A stretch of 64,000 nt of DNA from Pseudomonas putida (GCF_028682455.1 NZ_JANHLD010000002.1:930001-994000); one strand, 5' to 3'; positions 34,833-43,656 are shown, counted from the first letter of the stretch. The notes: generated by a model not told the origin, from the sequence alone. A program made the numbers and translations.

Positions 34833-37298
34833 ATGGCCAAGCCGTTGCAGGAGTACGCGCACAAGCGCAATTTCGACGCCACCCCCGAGCCAGCAGGCGC
34901 GGGCTTGCCCCGCGAATCCCCCCACGCCCTGCAATACTGCATCCAGAAACACGACGCCAGCCACCTTCACTACGACTTTCGCCTGGAGCTCGACGGCACC
35001 CTCAAAAGCTGGGCCATCCCCAAGGGGCCGTCGCTGGATCCCAAGGTGCGGCGCCTGGCCGTTCATGTCGAAGACCATCCCCTGGACTACGCCAGTTTCG
35101 AAGGCCATATCCCCGAAGGTCACTATGGCGCTGGCGATGTGATTGTCTGGGATCGTGGCGTTTGGCTCCCCGAGGGCGACCCGCACAAGGACTACGCCAA
35201 GGGCAAGCTGCGTTTTCGCCTGCAGGGCGAGAAACTCTCCGGGGTGTGGAATCTGTTTCGCACCCATCTGGCCGGTAAGAAGGAGCAGTGGCTGCTGGTC
35301 AAGTCCGCCGATGCCCAGGCACGTGCCGAGGCCGAATACGATGTGCTCGAAGCCGAGCCCGACAGCGTCCTGAGCGACCGCACCCTGGTCACCGAAAAGC
35401 GCCCAGGACCGGGCAAGCCCCCGGCAAAAAAGCCAGGCGCCGGCCTTGAAGGTGCCCACAAGGCCGCCCTCCCCGACAGCCTCAAGCCGCAACTGGCCAC
35501 CCTGGTGGAGTCCCCCCCGGAGGGTGACTGGCGCTACGAGGTGAAACTCGACGGCTATCGCATCCTCGCCCGCATCGACCAGGGGCAGGTGCAACTGTTC
35601 ACCCGCAATGGCCACGACTGGACTGGCAAGCTGGCCCTCCAGGCGGCCGCCCTCAAGGCCCTGAAGCTCGAATCGGCCTGGCTCGATGGTGAAATGGTGG
35701 TCAACGACAGCGAAGGTGTCGCGGATTTCCAGGCCCTGCAGAATGCCTTCGACAGCGCCAACGACGAGTCCATCGTCTATTACCTGTTCGATGCACCCTA
35801 CCTCAACGGCATGGACCTGCGCCAATGCCCGCTGGAGCAACGCCGTGCCGCGCTGGCCAAGGTGCTGGAGGGTACGGACGATACCCACCTGCGCTTGTGC
35901 GCCGATTTCGACCAGACACCCCAGGCCCTGCTCGACAGCGCCTGCCGCCTGCAGCTTGAAGGCCTGATCGGCAAGCGCGTTGGCAGCACCTATGTGGGCC
36001 GGCGCAGCAGCGACTGGATCAAGCTCAAGTGCAAGCAACGCCAGGAGTTCGTAGTGATCGGCTTCACCGACCCCAAGGGCAGCCGCGAAGCCTTCGGTGC
36101 GTTGCTGCTGGGCCTGCACGACCCCGACAGCGGCGAGCTGCGCTACGCCGGCAAAGTGGGCACCGGCTTTGACAGCGCAGGCCTCAGGCGCATCCACCAG
36201 CGCCTCGTCCCGTTGCAGGTAAAAAAAGCACCGCTGGCCCAGCCGCCCGCCGGGGCCGAGTTTCGCGGCGTGCACTGGCTCGAGCCCCAGCTGCTGGCCG
36301 AAGTCTCGTATGCCCAGATGACCCGCGACGGCATCGTGCGCCATTCGGTGTTCCACGGCCTGCGCGATGACAAGCCCGCCCGCGCCATCAGCCTGGAGCA
36401 GCCCGTGAAAAAGCCGGCGACCACCTCATCCCTGCACCTGACCCATCCCGAGCGCATCGTCGATGCCAGCACCGGTGCCACCAAGCGCGACATCGCCGAG
36501 TACTACGCCCATGTCGCGCCGTGGATCCTGCCGCACCTCAAGCGTCGGCCGGTGGCGCTGGTGCGTGCTCCCGACGGCCTGGCCGGTGAGCTGTTCTTCC
36601 AGAAAAATGCCGCCCAGCTGAACATTCCGGGCGTTGAAAGCCACGACAAGGTCGAGGCCGGCCAGACGCTGATGATCATCGACCAGGCCCGGACGCTGCT
36701 CGGCGCGGTGCAGATGAACACCCTGGAGCTGCACACCTGGAACGCCACCGCCCAGGACTTCGACAAACCCGACCGCCTGGTGCTCGACCTTGACCCCGAT
36801 CCCGCCCTGCCCTGGAAGGCCATGCTCGAAGCCACACAACTGACCTTGACCCTGCTCGACGAACTGGGCCTGCAGTGCTTCCTGAAAACCAGTGGCGGCA
36901 AGGGCATGCACATCGTGGTGCCGCTGACCCGCCGCGCCGGCTGGGACGAGGTCAAGGCGTTCAGCCATACCATCGTCAAGCACCTGGCCGGGCTGTTTCC
37001 CGAACGCCTGTCGGCGGTATCGGGGCCCAAAAACCGCGTCGGGCGGATCTTCATCGACTACCTGCGCAACGGCAAGGGCGCCACCACCGTGTGCGCCTAC
37101 TCCCTGCGGGCACGCGAAGGGTTGCCGGTGTCGGTACCGATCCGCCGCGAAGAACTGTGCGAACTCAAGGGCGCCAACCAGTGGACCCTGCACACCCTCG
37201 GCGAGCGCCTGGCCGAGGGCGATGATCCCTGGGCCGGCTACGCCAAGGTCCGCCAATCGATTACCAAGGACATGCGCCGACGCCTGGGGCTGGAATGA
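34833..37298 (+). CDS. ligD: Multifunctional ATP-dependent DNA ligase LigD (NHEJ)
   Basis: An 821-residue NHEJ enzyme with the Pseudomonas order phosphoesterase, ligase, polymerase. Start ATG 34833 behind AGGA. The 3'-phosphoesterase lies at about 30-185 (HDASHLHYDFRLELDGTLKSW, then EGHYGAGDVIVWDRG). Adenylation Lys238 is in YEVKLDGYR, and LIGKRVGSTYVGRRSSDWIKLK is the distal ligase motif. The primase-like polymerase at about 530-815 has LVLDLDPDPALPW and SGGKGMHIVVPL. Residues 23-28 (AGLPRE) are encoded by a REP-like half-element. Ku is encoded at 40718-41584; together they seal double-strand breaks. It overlaps the next gene by 4 bases. Confidence 0.95.
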   Translation: MAKPLQEYAHKRNFDATPEPAGAGLPRESPHALQYCIQKHDASHLHYDFRLELDGTLKSWAIPKGPSLDPKVRRLAVHVEDHPLDYASFEGHIPEGHYGAGDVIVWDRGVWLPEGDPHKDYAKGKLRFRLQGEKLSGVWNLFRTHLAGKKEQWLLVKSADAQARAEAEYDVLEAEPDSVLSDRTLVTEKRPGPGKPPAKKPGAGLEGAHKAALPDSLKPQLATLVESPPEGDWRYEVKLDGYRILARIDQGQVQLFTRNGHDWTGKLALQAAALKALKLESAWLDGEMVVNDSEGVADFQALQNAFDSANDESIVYYLFDAPYLNGMDLRQCPLEQRRAALAKVLEGTDDTHLRLCADFDQTPQALLDSACRLQLEGLIGKRVGSTYVGRRSSDWIKLKCKQRQEFVVIGFTDPKGSREAFGALLLGLHDPDSGELRYAGKVGTGFDSAGLRRIHQRLVPLQVKKAPLAQPPAGAEFRGVHWLEPQLLAEVSYAQMTRDGIVRHSVFHGLRDDKPARAISLEQPVKKPATTSSLHLTHPERIVDASTGATKRDIAEYYAHVAPWILPHLKRRPVALVRAPDGLAGELFFQKNAAQLNIPGVESHDKVEAGQTLMIIDQARTLLGAVQMNTLELHTWNATAQDFDKPDRLVLDLDPDPALPWKAMLEATQLTLTLLDELGLQCFLKTSGGKGMHIVVPLTRRAGWDEVKAFSHTIVKHLAGLFPERLSAVSGPKNRVGRIFIDYLRNGKGATTVCAYSLRAREGLPVSVPIRREELCELKGANQWTLHTLGERLAEGDDPWAGYAKVRQSITKDMRRRLGLE
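34899..34915 (+). repeat. REP half-element inside the ligD coding sequence
   Basis: Seventeen bases, GCGGGCTTGCCCCGCGA, equal the core of the window's intergenic REP units and are read in frame as part of the linker before the LigD phosphoesterase domain. It is the only REP core seen inside a well-supported gene here. Confidence 0.75.
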
Positions 37299-37555
37299 TG
37301 CGCGACCTGGAGCTGATCGACTGGCTGCAATGGCCCGCCATGCTTGCCACTGTGCTGGCCGCCTGGTGGATCGGCTCGCGCCAGCCCGGGCGCCGGCGCA
37401 TCGGCTTTGCCTGCTTTCTTGCCAGTAACGCGCTCTGGACGATCTGGGGCTGGCATACCCAGGCCTGGGCGCTGATTGTGCTGCAGATCTGCCTGTGCGC
37501 CATGAACGTGCGCGGGCTCAAGAAAACCACCCCGGCCCAGGAGCAACGCTCATGA
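37295..37555 (+). CDS. Small membrane protein of the ligD operon
   Basis: An 86-residue protein starting at 37295 in an ATGA overlap with the ligD stop. Three hydrophobic stretches (LQWPAMLATVLAAWWIG, IGFACFLASNALWTIWGWHT and AWALIVLQICLCAMNVRGL) predict a small inner-membrane protein with a basic tail. The spacing of helices and the W-G-W turn recall PnuC-like or sugar-transporter-like small proteins, but I do not recognise it with confidence. Translational coupling on both sides binds it to ligD and the dehydrogenase-like gene. Confidence 0.8.
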   Translation: MMRDLELIDWLQWPAMLATVLAAWWIGSRQPGRRRIGFACFLASNALWTIWGWHTQAWALIVLQICLCAMNVRGLKKTTPAQEQRS

Positions 37556-38592
37556 ACCTTGCACCAAACGACCTGACCATTGCCCTGGCACCATGGCTGG
37601 AGAAGGTCAGAACCCGGCCCCTGGACACCCACACCGACCGAGAGCTGCAGACCTGCCTGGCCCAGTGCCGTGCCAACGGCCTGGACCAGCTGCCGCTGCC
37701 CGGCCATGGCCGCACCCTGCAACGCTGGCGGGTACTGGCCCAGGTGGCTGCCGCCGACCTTGCCCTGGCCAAGCTCTACGAGGGCCATACCGATGCGCTG
37801 GCGATCATCGCCGAATGCGCGGCCACCGACCTCGACACCCGTGGTACCTGGGGCGTGTGGGCGGCCGAGCCGCCGGATGCGCGGGTGCAGATCGTCGCTC
37901 GCCATGGCCGCGAGGTACGCCTGCAAGGGCGCAAGGCCTGGTGCTCCGGTGCCTTGCAGATCGACCGTGCCCTGCTCACCGCCTGGGACGAACAGCAGCG
38001 CCCGCAACTGGTCGCGGTCAAGCTGGACGACCCCGGCCTGCGCATTCTCGGCACGGGCTGGCAAGCGGTCGGCATGGGCAGCACCGCCAGTGTCGAGGTG
38101 GCCTTCGAGTTGTGCGCAGGCCTGCAGGTGGGCGACAGCGGGCAATACCTGAACCGCCCTGGCTTCTGGCATGGCGGCGGCGGCATTGCCGCCTGCTGGT
38201 ATGGCGCCGCCGCGGCCCTGGCAAGTTACCTGCACGAACACTGCACGAGCCACCCGGAGCCCCACGCCCTGGCCCACCTGGGCACAGTGGATGCGCTGCT
38301 GGCCGGGGCGGCGTCGACGCTGCGCGAAACCGCCCAGTGGATCGACGGTCACCCGGGGGCCGGGGCCGAGGTTCCGGTGCGGCGCCTGCGCGCCCAGGTG
38401 GAAGAAACCGCCAGCGCCGTGCTGGCCCATGTCGGCCGTGCCCTGGGCGCCACACCCTATTGTCGCGACGCGCATTTCGCCAGGCTCGGCGCCGACCTGC
38501 CGGTGTTCCTGCGCCAAAGCCACGCAGAACGCGATCTGGCCGAGTTAGGCAAACAGCTCGCGAGCCAGCCGGCACCGGAGTGGTCGCTATGA
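37552..38592 (+). CDS. Acyl-CoA-dehydrogenase-like protein of the ligD operon
   Basis: A 346-residue protein with weak acyl-CoA dehydrogenase character: an N-terminal helical region, a middle beta domain (GTWGVWAAEPPDARVQIVARHG then VRLQGRKAWCSGALQIDRAL and MGSTASVEVAFE) and a C-terminal helical domain with a WHGGGGIAACWYGAAAAL segment. FAD-type fold is likely, but the usual catalytic motif YEGxNxxxR is not visible, so it may act on an unusual carrier-bound or amine substrate. It overlaps its neighbours by 4 bases on both sides and is the first of four genes that look like one pathway. Confidence 0.8.
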   Translation: MNLAPNDLTIALAPWLEKVRTRPLDTHTDRELQTCLAQCRANGLDQLPLPGHGRTLQRWRVLAQVAAADLALAKLYEGHTDALAIIAECAATDLDTRGTWGVWAAEPPDARVQIVARHGREVRLQGRKAWCSGALQIDRALLTAWDEQQRPQLVAVKLDDPGLRILGTGWQAVGMGSTASVEVAFELCAGLQVGDSGQYLNRPGFWHGGGGIAACWYGAAAALASYLHEHCTSHPEPHALAHLGTVDALLAGAASTLRETAQWIDGHPGAGAEVPVRRLRAQVEETASAVLAHVGRALGATPYCRDAHFARLGADLPVFLRQSHAERDLAELGKQLASQPAPEWSL

Positions 38593-39341
38593 CCACCTTC
38601 CACGCACAAGACCCCGGCACCCCGCTGGCCCAGTGGCAAGCCTCGCCCCAGTTGCAGGCGGTGCCGGCCATCAAACTGGAGCAACTGTTGCCACCCGGCT
38701 GTCGCCTGGTGGTCGTGGCGCCCCATCCGGACGATGAAATTCTCGGTTGCACCGGCCTGCTGGCCGCCATGCGCGGGCGCGAGCAAGCGTTGTTGCTGGT
38801 GTCGGTCAGCGATGGCGAGGCCAGCCATCCCCAGTCGGTGCATTGGAGCCAGGAGCGCCTGCGCGAGCAACGTCCCCGTGAAAGTGCGGCGGCGTTGCGG
38901 CGCCTCGGCCTGGACCTTTCCCAGCTGCACTGGCTGCGCCTGGGCCTCGCCGACACGACCGTGGCCCAGCACGAGCGCTGGCTGGCCGAACACCTGGTCG
39001 GGCTGCTGCGCCCCCATGACCGGGTATTGACCACCTGGCGCCTGGATGGCCACAGCGACCACGACGCCGTGGGCCGCGCCTGCGCCCGGGCCTGTGAAAC
39101 CGTCGGCGCGCAGTTGCTGGAGGTGCCGATCTGGGCCTGGCACTGGGCCCGTCCCAACGACCCGCGCCTGCCCTGGCAGCGCGCCCACAAGTTGTTCCTC
39201 GACCCCGGCGTACGGGTGCTCAAGCAACAGGCCATCGCCGCCCACACCAGCCAACTGCAGGCCGACGGCGACACCCCCGCCGTGCTGGTGCCGACCACCT
39301 TGGCGCGCTTGCTGCAACCTTTCGAACTGGTGTTCACATGA
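38589..39341 (+). CDS. PIG-L family deacetylase
   Basis: A 250-residue zinc-dependent N-deacetylase of the PIG-L/LmbE family. The metal motif is complete: LVVVAPHPDDEILGCTGLLAA near residues 38-58 (HPDDE) and GHSDHDAVGRAC near 152-163 (third metal His). Members remove acetyl groups from N-acetylglucosamine on glycolipids, mycothiol, bacillithiol precursors or antibiotics. It overlaps the genes on either side by 4 bases, next to a methyltransferase and glycosyltransferase, suggesting a glucosamine-containing product. Confidence 0.9.
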   Translation: MTTFHAQDPGTPLAQWQASPQLQAVPAIKLEQLLPPGCRLVVVAPHPDDEILGCTGLLAAMRGREQALLLVSVSDGEASHPQSVHWSQERLREQRPRESAAALRRLGLDLSQLHWLRLGLADTTVAQHERWLAEHLVGLLRPHDRVLTTWRLDGHSDHDAVGRACARACETVGAQLLEVPIWAWHWARPNDPRLPWQRAHKLFLDPGVRVLKQQAIAAHTSQLQADGDTPAVLVPTTLARLLQPFELVFT

Positions 39342-39937
39342 GCGTGCCGGCCGAGTACTTCCAAAAATTGTTCGCCGACAACGACGACCCCTGGGCCTTT
39401 CGTACCCGCTGGTACGAAAAGCGCAAGCGCGACCTGCTGGTCGCCAGCCTGCCGCGCCAGTGCTACCGGCGGGTGTTCGAACCGGCCTGTGCCAACGGCG
39501 AACTCAGCGCGGCGCTGGCCGAACGGTGCCAGCAGCTGCATTGCCAGGACCTCGACGCCCAGGCCGTAGCCCTTGCCCGCCAGCGCCTGCAACCCTGGGC
39601 CCACGCCCGGGTCGATCAGGGCCACCTGCCCGGCGACTGGCCGGGGGGTGAGTTCGACCTGATCGTACTCAGCGAAATCGGCTACTACCTGGCCCCGGTC
39701 CAGTGGTTGGAGGTACTGGAGCACGCCCTCGCCTGCCTGAGCCCCGACGGCGCCCTGGTGGCCTGCCACTGGCTGCACCCCATCGAAGGCTGCCCGCAGA
39801 CTGGCCGTCAGGTCCATGAACTGCTGGCCACGCGCCTGGCGTTGTACCGCTGCGTGCGCCATGAAGAGGCCGACTTCCTGCTGGAGTACTGGAGCCTGCA
39901 GCCGAGCGCCATCGACCTGGAGGAAACCTGCCTGTGA
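39338..39937 (+). CDS. NodS-like SAM-dependent methyltransferase
   Basis: A 199-residue class I methyltransferase. YFQKLFADNDDPWAFRTRWYEKRKRDLLVASLP is the N-terminal signature of the NodS family, and VFEPACANGELSAALAERC is the SAM-binding motif I, with FDLIVLSEIGYYL as motif II-III. NodS methylates the free amino group of deacetylated chitooligosaccharides after NodB deacetylation. The adjacent PIG-L deacetylase makes a similar deacetylate-then-methylate sequence plausible. It overlaps both neighbours by 4 bases. Confidence 0.88.
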   Translation: MSVPAEYFQKLFADNDDPWAFRTRWYEKRKRDLLVASLPRQCYRRVFEPACANGELSAALAERCQQLHCQDLDAQAVALARQRLQPWAHARVDQGHLPGDWPGGEFDLIVLSEIGYYLAPVQWLEVLEHALACLSPDGALVACHWLHPIEGCPQTGRQVHELLATRLALYRCVRHEEADFLLEYWSLQPSAIDLEETCL

Positions 39938-40614
39938 TCGCCGTGATCGTGCCAGCCCATAACGAACAGCACTTGCTCGGGCCCTGCCTGCGCGCCCTGC
40001 TGCGCGCCCGTCGACAGGTCGGCGCGCTGGGTGAGTCGGTACAGATCGTGGTGGTCCTCGATGACTGCAGCGATGCCAGCGAAGCCGTGGCACGCGCGCA
40101 TCAGGTTGAAGTGCTCAAGGTCAGTGCGCGCAATGTCGGCTATGCCCGGCGCGCGGGTGCGGCCCTGATGCTTGCGCGCGGTGCGCGCTGGCTGGCATTC
40201 ACCGATGCCGACAGCTGCGTGCCGGTGGGCTGGCTGGTATGCCAGCTGGATTTCGCCGCCGATGCGGTGTGCGGCACCGTGCATGTGGCACGTTGGCAGG
40301 CCGACCAGCACGCCGCCCTGCGCGCACGCTACCTGGCGCACTACCAGGCCCGGGAAGGCCATCGGCACATCCATGGGGCCAACCTTGGCGTCTGCGCCAA
40401 GGCGTATGAGCGGGTGGGCGGCTTCCAGCCCCTGGCCGTGCACGAAGATGTGCAACTGGTCAGTGCGCTGCATGCCAGCGGCGCACACATCGTCTGGACG
40501 GCACTCAACAGCGTGTCCACCAGCAGCCGCGGCGATTGCCGGGTGAGCGGCGGCTTCGGCGACTTTCTCAAGCGCCTGGGCGAGCCCGCGCCGGGTCTGG
40601 AAGATAGGCCTTGA
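39934..40614 (+). CDS. Family 2 glycosyltransferase
   Basis: A 226-residue GT-A enzyme, starting with GTG 39934 in an overlap with the methyltransferase. MIAVIVPAHNEQHLLGPCLRALL opens the nucleotide-binding fold; FTDADSCVP holds the DxD metal motif and GANLGVCAKAYERVGGF with VHEDVQL gives the acceptor loop and ED catalytic pair. No membrane anchor is seen. It is short for GT2. Its last residues (LGEPAPGLEDRP) lie opposite a LysR remnant on the minus strand, suggesting that the original C-terminus was lost or replaced. Confidence 0.88.
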   Translation: MIAVIVPAHNEQHLLGPCLRALLRARRQVGALGESVQIVVVLDDCSDASEAVARAHQVEVLKVSARNVGYARRAGAALMLARGARWLAFTDADSCVPVGWLVCQLDFAADAVCGTVHVARWQADQHAALRARYLAHYQAREGHRHIHGANLGVCAKAYERVGGFQPLAVHEDVQLVSALHASGAHIVWTALNSVSTSSRGDCRVSGGFGDFLKRLGEPAPGLEDRP

Positions 40615-40680
40615 GGTAATCGATCCAGGCCCTGACCTTGCGCGATACAGGGCGCAAGACAGTTCGAAACGGCAGCCTTG
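40568..40680 (-). pseudogene. C-terminal remnant of a LysR-family regulator
   Basis: The minus strand reads LPFRTVLRPVSRKVRAWIDY followed by LKAYLPDPARARPGA and a stop at 40568-40570. RKVRAWIDYL matches the last helix of LysR regulators. No helix-turn-helix or rest of the gene is present; it is squeezed between the GT2 stop region and the end of ku. Confidence 0.55.
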
Positions 40681-40717
40681 GCTGGCTGCGCCTCACGAAA
40701 CGCACTGCACCTGAGGG

Positions 40718-41584
40718 TCAGGCTTTCTTGCGGGTCTTGGGGGGTGGGTCGGGTGCTTTTTTCTCTGCGGCGGCGGCCTTTTTCGCCGGAGCCTTGAGCC
40801 CACCCAGGCTGCGCTTGAGCAGTTCGGTGAGGTCGATGATATCGGCGCTCTTCTGCTCGCCTTCGCCTTCGAGCGGCTCGACCGTGCTGATCTTGCCCTG
40901 GCTGGCTTTCTCCTCGACCAGGTCCATGATCGTGTCCTTGAAGTCGTTGCGGTACTCATCGGGGGCCCACTTCCCGCTCATGTCCTCGATCAGCCGCTTG
41001 GCCATCTCCAGTTCGCGTTTGTCGAGGCTGGCCTGACGCACACTTTTGTCCAGCTCCAACGCCTGCAGGCTGCGCACCTCCTCGGGCCAGCGCAGGGTGA
41101 TCATCACCAGCGCGTCTTGCAGCGGGCGCAGCAGCGCCAGGTGTTGCTGGGTGTGCAGCACGACCTTGGCCAGCGCCACCTTGCCGGTACTCTGCAGCGC
41201 TTCGCGCAGCAAGGCATAGACCTTGCCGCCACGTTTGTCGGGGCTCAGGTAGTAAGGCGTCTCGAACTGCTGCAGGGGGATTTCGGTGCTGTCGACGAAG
41301 GAGAAGATATCGATGGTCTGGGTCGCCTCTGGGCGAGCCTTGTGGATTTCCTCCTCGCTGATCACCACGTAGCGGCCCTTCTCGTACTGCACGCCCTTGA
41401 CGATATGTTCACGGCTGATCTCCTTGCCCGTGACCTTGTTCACCCGCTTGTAGCCCACCGGCTCCATGCTGCGTCCATCCAGCCAGTCAAAATCGACCCG
41501 GTCGCTTTTGACCGCCGAGTTGAGCGAGACCGGGATGTGCACCAGGCCGAAGCTGATGGCACCTTTCCAGATGGCTCTGGCCAT
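40718..41584 (-). CDS. ku: NHEJ DNA end-binding protein Ku
   Basis: A 288-residue bacterial Ku homodimer protein starting MARAIWKGAISFGLVHIPVSL at ATG 41584 behind AAAGGAG. The Ku core (YKRVNKVTGKEISREHIVKG, IDIFSFVDSTEIPLQQFETPYYLSPD) extends to about residue 215, and the tail after residue 255 is lysine/alanine/proline rich (KKAAAAEKKAPDPPPKTRKKA), the usual extended DNA-binding tail. It threads onto DNA ends and recruits LigD, encoded by the converging operon upstream in the window. Ku and ligD are transcribed toward each other, not together. Confidence 0.95.
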   Translation of the reverse strand: MARAIWKGAISFGLVHIPVSLNSAVKSDRVDFDWLDGRSMEPVGYKRVNKVTGKEISREHIVKGVQYEKGRYVVISEEEIHKARPEATQTIDIFSFVDSTEIPLQQFETPYYLSPDKRGGKVYALLREALQSTGKVALAKVVLHTQQHLALLRPLQDALVMITLRWPEEVRSLQALELDKSVRQASLDKRELEMAKRLIEDMSGKWAPDEYRNDFKDTIMDLVEEKASQGKISTVEPLEGEGEQKSADIIDLTELLKRSLGGLKAPAKKAAAAEKKAPDPPPKTRKKA

Positions 41585-41654
41585 GATCGAACTCCTTTGA
41601 AGGACGCTTATTGCATGCGACTGCTGCCGGTGCCGAAGGTTTGATCCGGGCGAC

Positions 41655-42563
41655 TCATGGTGTCGGGTTGCCGCCGGTAACGCCGAACACTTCCCCGGTG
41701 ATGTAGCTCGACTCCTGGCATGCCAGCAGCACATACACCGGGGCGCACTCGGCGGGTTGGCCGGGACGCTTCATGGGCGTGTGGCCGCCGAAGTCGGGGA
41801 TTTTTTCATCCGGCTGCCCGCCGCTCGGCTGCAGCACGGTCCAGATCGGGCCGGGCGCCACCGCGTTGACCCGGATACCGCGTTCGATCACCTGCTTGGC
41901 CAGGGCCTTGGTAAAGGCCACGATCGCCGCCTTGGTGGTGGCGTAGTCGAGCAAGGTTGCCGACGGGTCGTAGGACTGGATGGATGCGGTGTTGATGATG
42001 GTCGCGCCTGCCGGCATCAACGGCACGGCCGCCTGGCATAGCCAGAACATCGCGTAGATGTTGGTTTTCATCGTGGCGTCGAACTGTTCGCTGCTGATCT
42101 GCCCCACCTGTTTGCGCGCCACCTGCTTGCCGGCGACATTGACCAGGATGTCGAGCCCACCCAGCTGCTCGTGGGCCTGGTCGATCAGCTCGCGGCAAAA
42201 GGCCTCGCTCTTCAGGTCGCCCGGCAAAGCAATGGCGCGGCGCCCCTCGGCCTCGATCAGCTTGATCACCTCGCGGGCATCGGGCTGCTCGATGGGCAGG
42301 TAGTTGAGCACGATGTCGGCCCCTTCCCGGGCAAAGGCAATGGCCACGGCGCGACCAATCCCCGAGTCGGCGCCGGTGATCAGCGCCTTGCGGCCCTGCA
42401 GGCGGCCAAAGCCTTGATAGGTGGTTTCGCCATGGTCGGGCTTGGGGCGCATGTGCAAGTCCAATCCTGGTGCTGGCTGGGACTGGGCCGGGAACGGCGG
42501 GTGCGGGTACTGGGTCAGGGGGTTTTGCATCTGGTACTGGTTGCGCGGTTTGTCGCTGGACAT
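41655..42563 (-). CDS. SDR-family oxidoreductase (YhdF/GspS39-like)
   Basis: A 302-residue short-chain dehydrogenase with a 50-residue N-terminal extension ([20 protein letters not shown]... [15 protein letters not shown]) typical of the YghA/general-stress-protein-39 group. [12 protein letters not shown] is the NAD(P) loop, NVAGKQ the NAG motif, and Ser in [11 protein letters not shown] with YATTK gives the catalytic set. It starts at ATG 42563 and lies 70 bases upstream of ku on the same strand, so the two could be co-expressed under stress. Substrate not known. Confidence 0.9.
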   Translation of the reverse strand: MSSDKPRNQYQMQNPLTQYPHPPFPAQSQPAPGLDLHMRPKPDHGETTYQGFGRLQGRKALITGADSGIGRAVAIAFAREGADIVLNYLPIEQPDAREVIKLIEAEGRRAIALPGDLKSEAFCRELIDQAHEQLGGLDILVNVAGKQVARKQVGQISSEQFDATMKTNIYAMFWLCQAAVPLMPAGATIINTASIQSYDPSATLLDYATTKAAIVAFTKALAKQVIERGIRVNAVAPGPIWTVLQPSGGQPDEKIPDFGGHTPMKRPGQPAECAPVYVLLACQESSYITGEVFGVTGGNPTP

Positions 42564-42752
42564 GGTCGCCTCCCTAGAGAAATGCAGCGCCGTTACGGCG
42601 CCCTACCTTGTTGGAAGGGTTGGCAAGCCCAAGGTTTGAACCGAAGCGCCACAACGCCGACCAGCGGTCCGGGCGGTAAACAAGCGGAACTCCGCGCGTG
42701 ATGGCGTCTCGTAAATAGAACAGTGGATCACCGCTTTCACAGGAGTTACGCC

Positions 42753-43256
42753 ATGAATCGCCTACCTTCCCGTCTTGTCTTCGGCCTGTGCGCCCTGCTG
42801 GCCTTGCAGGCACAGGCGGGCGACAACACCTTCATCGACGAAGCCATGAGTGCCGGCATGGCCGAGATCCAGACCAGCCAACTGGCTTTGGAAAAATCCG
42901 ACTCGGCGGACATCAAGGCCTTTGCCCGCCTGATGGTCAAGGACCACACCCAGGCCAACCAGCAATTGCTTGAACTGGCAAAAAAGCATGACCTTCCGGC
43001 GCCAAACGATGCCGCCCTGGCCGACAAGGCTCGTAAAATGATGCTACAGGTGCAGGATGGCGCCTCGTTCGATGCGGCCTATGCCAGTCATCAGGTCGAT
43101 GCCCACGAACAGGCCATCCGCCTGTTTGATGAACAGCGTCAGTCGACCTCGGCGCCGGAAGACCTGCGCAACTTTGCGACCAATGCCTTGCCGACCTTGC
43201 AGCATCACCTGCAAGAAGCCAAGAAACTGGAAAACGAGTACCGCGCCACTGAGTGA
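42753..43256 (+). CDS. DUF4142 exported protein
   Basis: A 167-residue protein with signal peptide MNRLPSRLVFGLCALLALQAQA, start ATG 42753 behind AGGAG. The mature part is all helical, ferritin-like: FIDEAMSAGMAEIQTSQLAL, DIKAFARLMVKDHTQANQQL and ASHQVDAHEQAIRLFDEQ are the family blocks. DUF4142 proteins are common in the periplasm under stress and their function is unknown. It precedes a small cytosolic ORF by 14 bases, probably in one transcript. Confidence 0.9.
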   Translation: MNRLPSRLVFGLCALLALQAQAGDNTFIDEAMSAGMAEIQTSQLALEKSDSADIKAFARLMVKDHTQANQQLLELAKKHDLPAPNDAALADKARKMMLQVQDGASFDAAYASHQVDAHEQAIRLFDEQRQSTSAPEDLRNFATNALPTLQHHLQEAKKLENEYRATE

Positions 43257-43270
43257 AGGAGGACCCAGGC

Positions 43271-43558
43271 ATGAGAATGGCAAATACCGCCTGTGCGACC
43301 TGCCTGCAGATCGACTTTGTTCAGGACACCTTGTTTGGCCCGGTGGCCCACAGTGCGCAATGCGAGGTGCAACTGGCGCCGCTGAACCTCAATGGCTTGC
43401 CTGGCTTGCAGATGCAGGTGCGCGCACCGATACCGGACAAGCTCGAGCGCTCCCACAGTGTTGCGTTTACCTGGGAGGGCCGGACCTATCGAGGCATCGT
43501 GCACTACCACAGGCGTTGCGATGATGGTGGGCTGCAGTTGCAGTTGGAACTGCAGTGA
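43271..43558 (+). CDS. Conserved small hypothetical protein
   Basis: A 95-residue soluble protein, start ATG 43271 behind AAGGAGGA. Two Cys near the N-terminus (ACATCLQ) may bind metal. The rest is predicted beta-rich (QCEVQLAPLNLNGLPGLQMQ, SVAFTWEGRTYRGIVHYHRR and a final LQLQLELQ strand), in the manner of a small PilZ-like or OB-like barrel, but no PilZ motif is visible. The stop codon is the first part of a REP pair. Family not recognised. Confidence 0.75.
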   Translation: MRMANTACATCLQIDFVQDTLFGPVAHSAQCEVQLAPLNLNGLPGLQMQVRAPIPDKLERSHSVAFTWEGRTYRGIVHYHRRCDDGGLQLQLELQ

Positions 43559-43654
43559 GCGGGCTTGCCGCGATCGGCCGCAAAGCGGCCGTGGTTCAGG
43601 CGATCCCGATGGTGGAGGCCGGACTGGCCCCTCGCGGGGCAAGCCCGCTCCTAC
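43557..43654. repeat. REP inverted pair
   Basis: A variant arm at 43557-43591 (GAGCGGGCTTGCCGCGAT plus a GGCCGCAAAGCGGCC dyad) and an exact inverted arm at 43631-43654 flank 39 bases. It separates the hypothetical gene from the convergent metallothionein gene. Confidence 0.85.
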
Positions 43655-43656
43655 AG

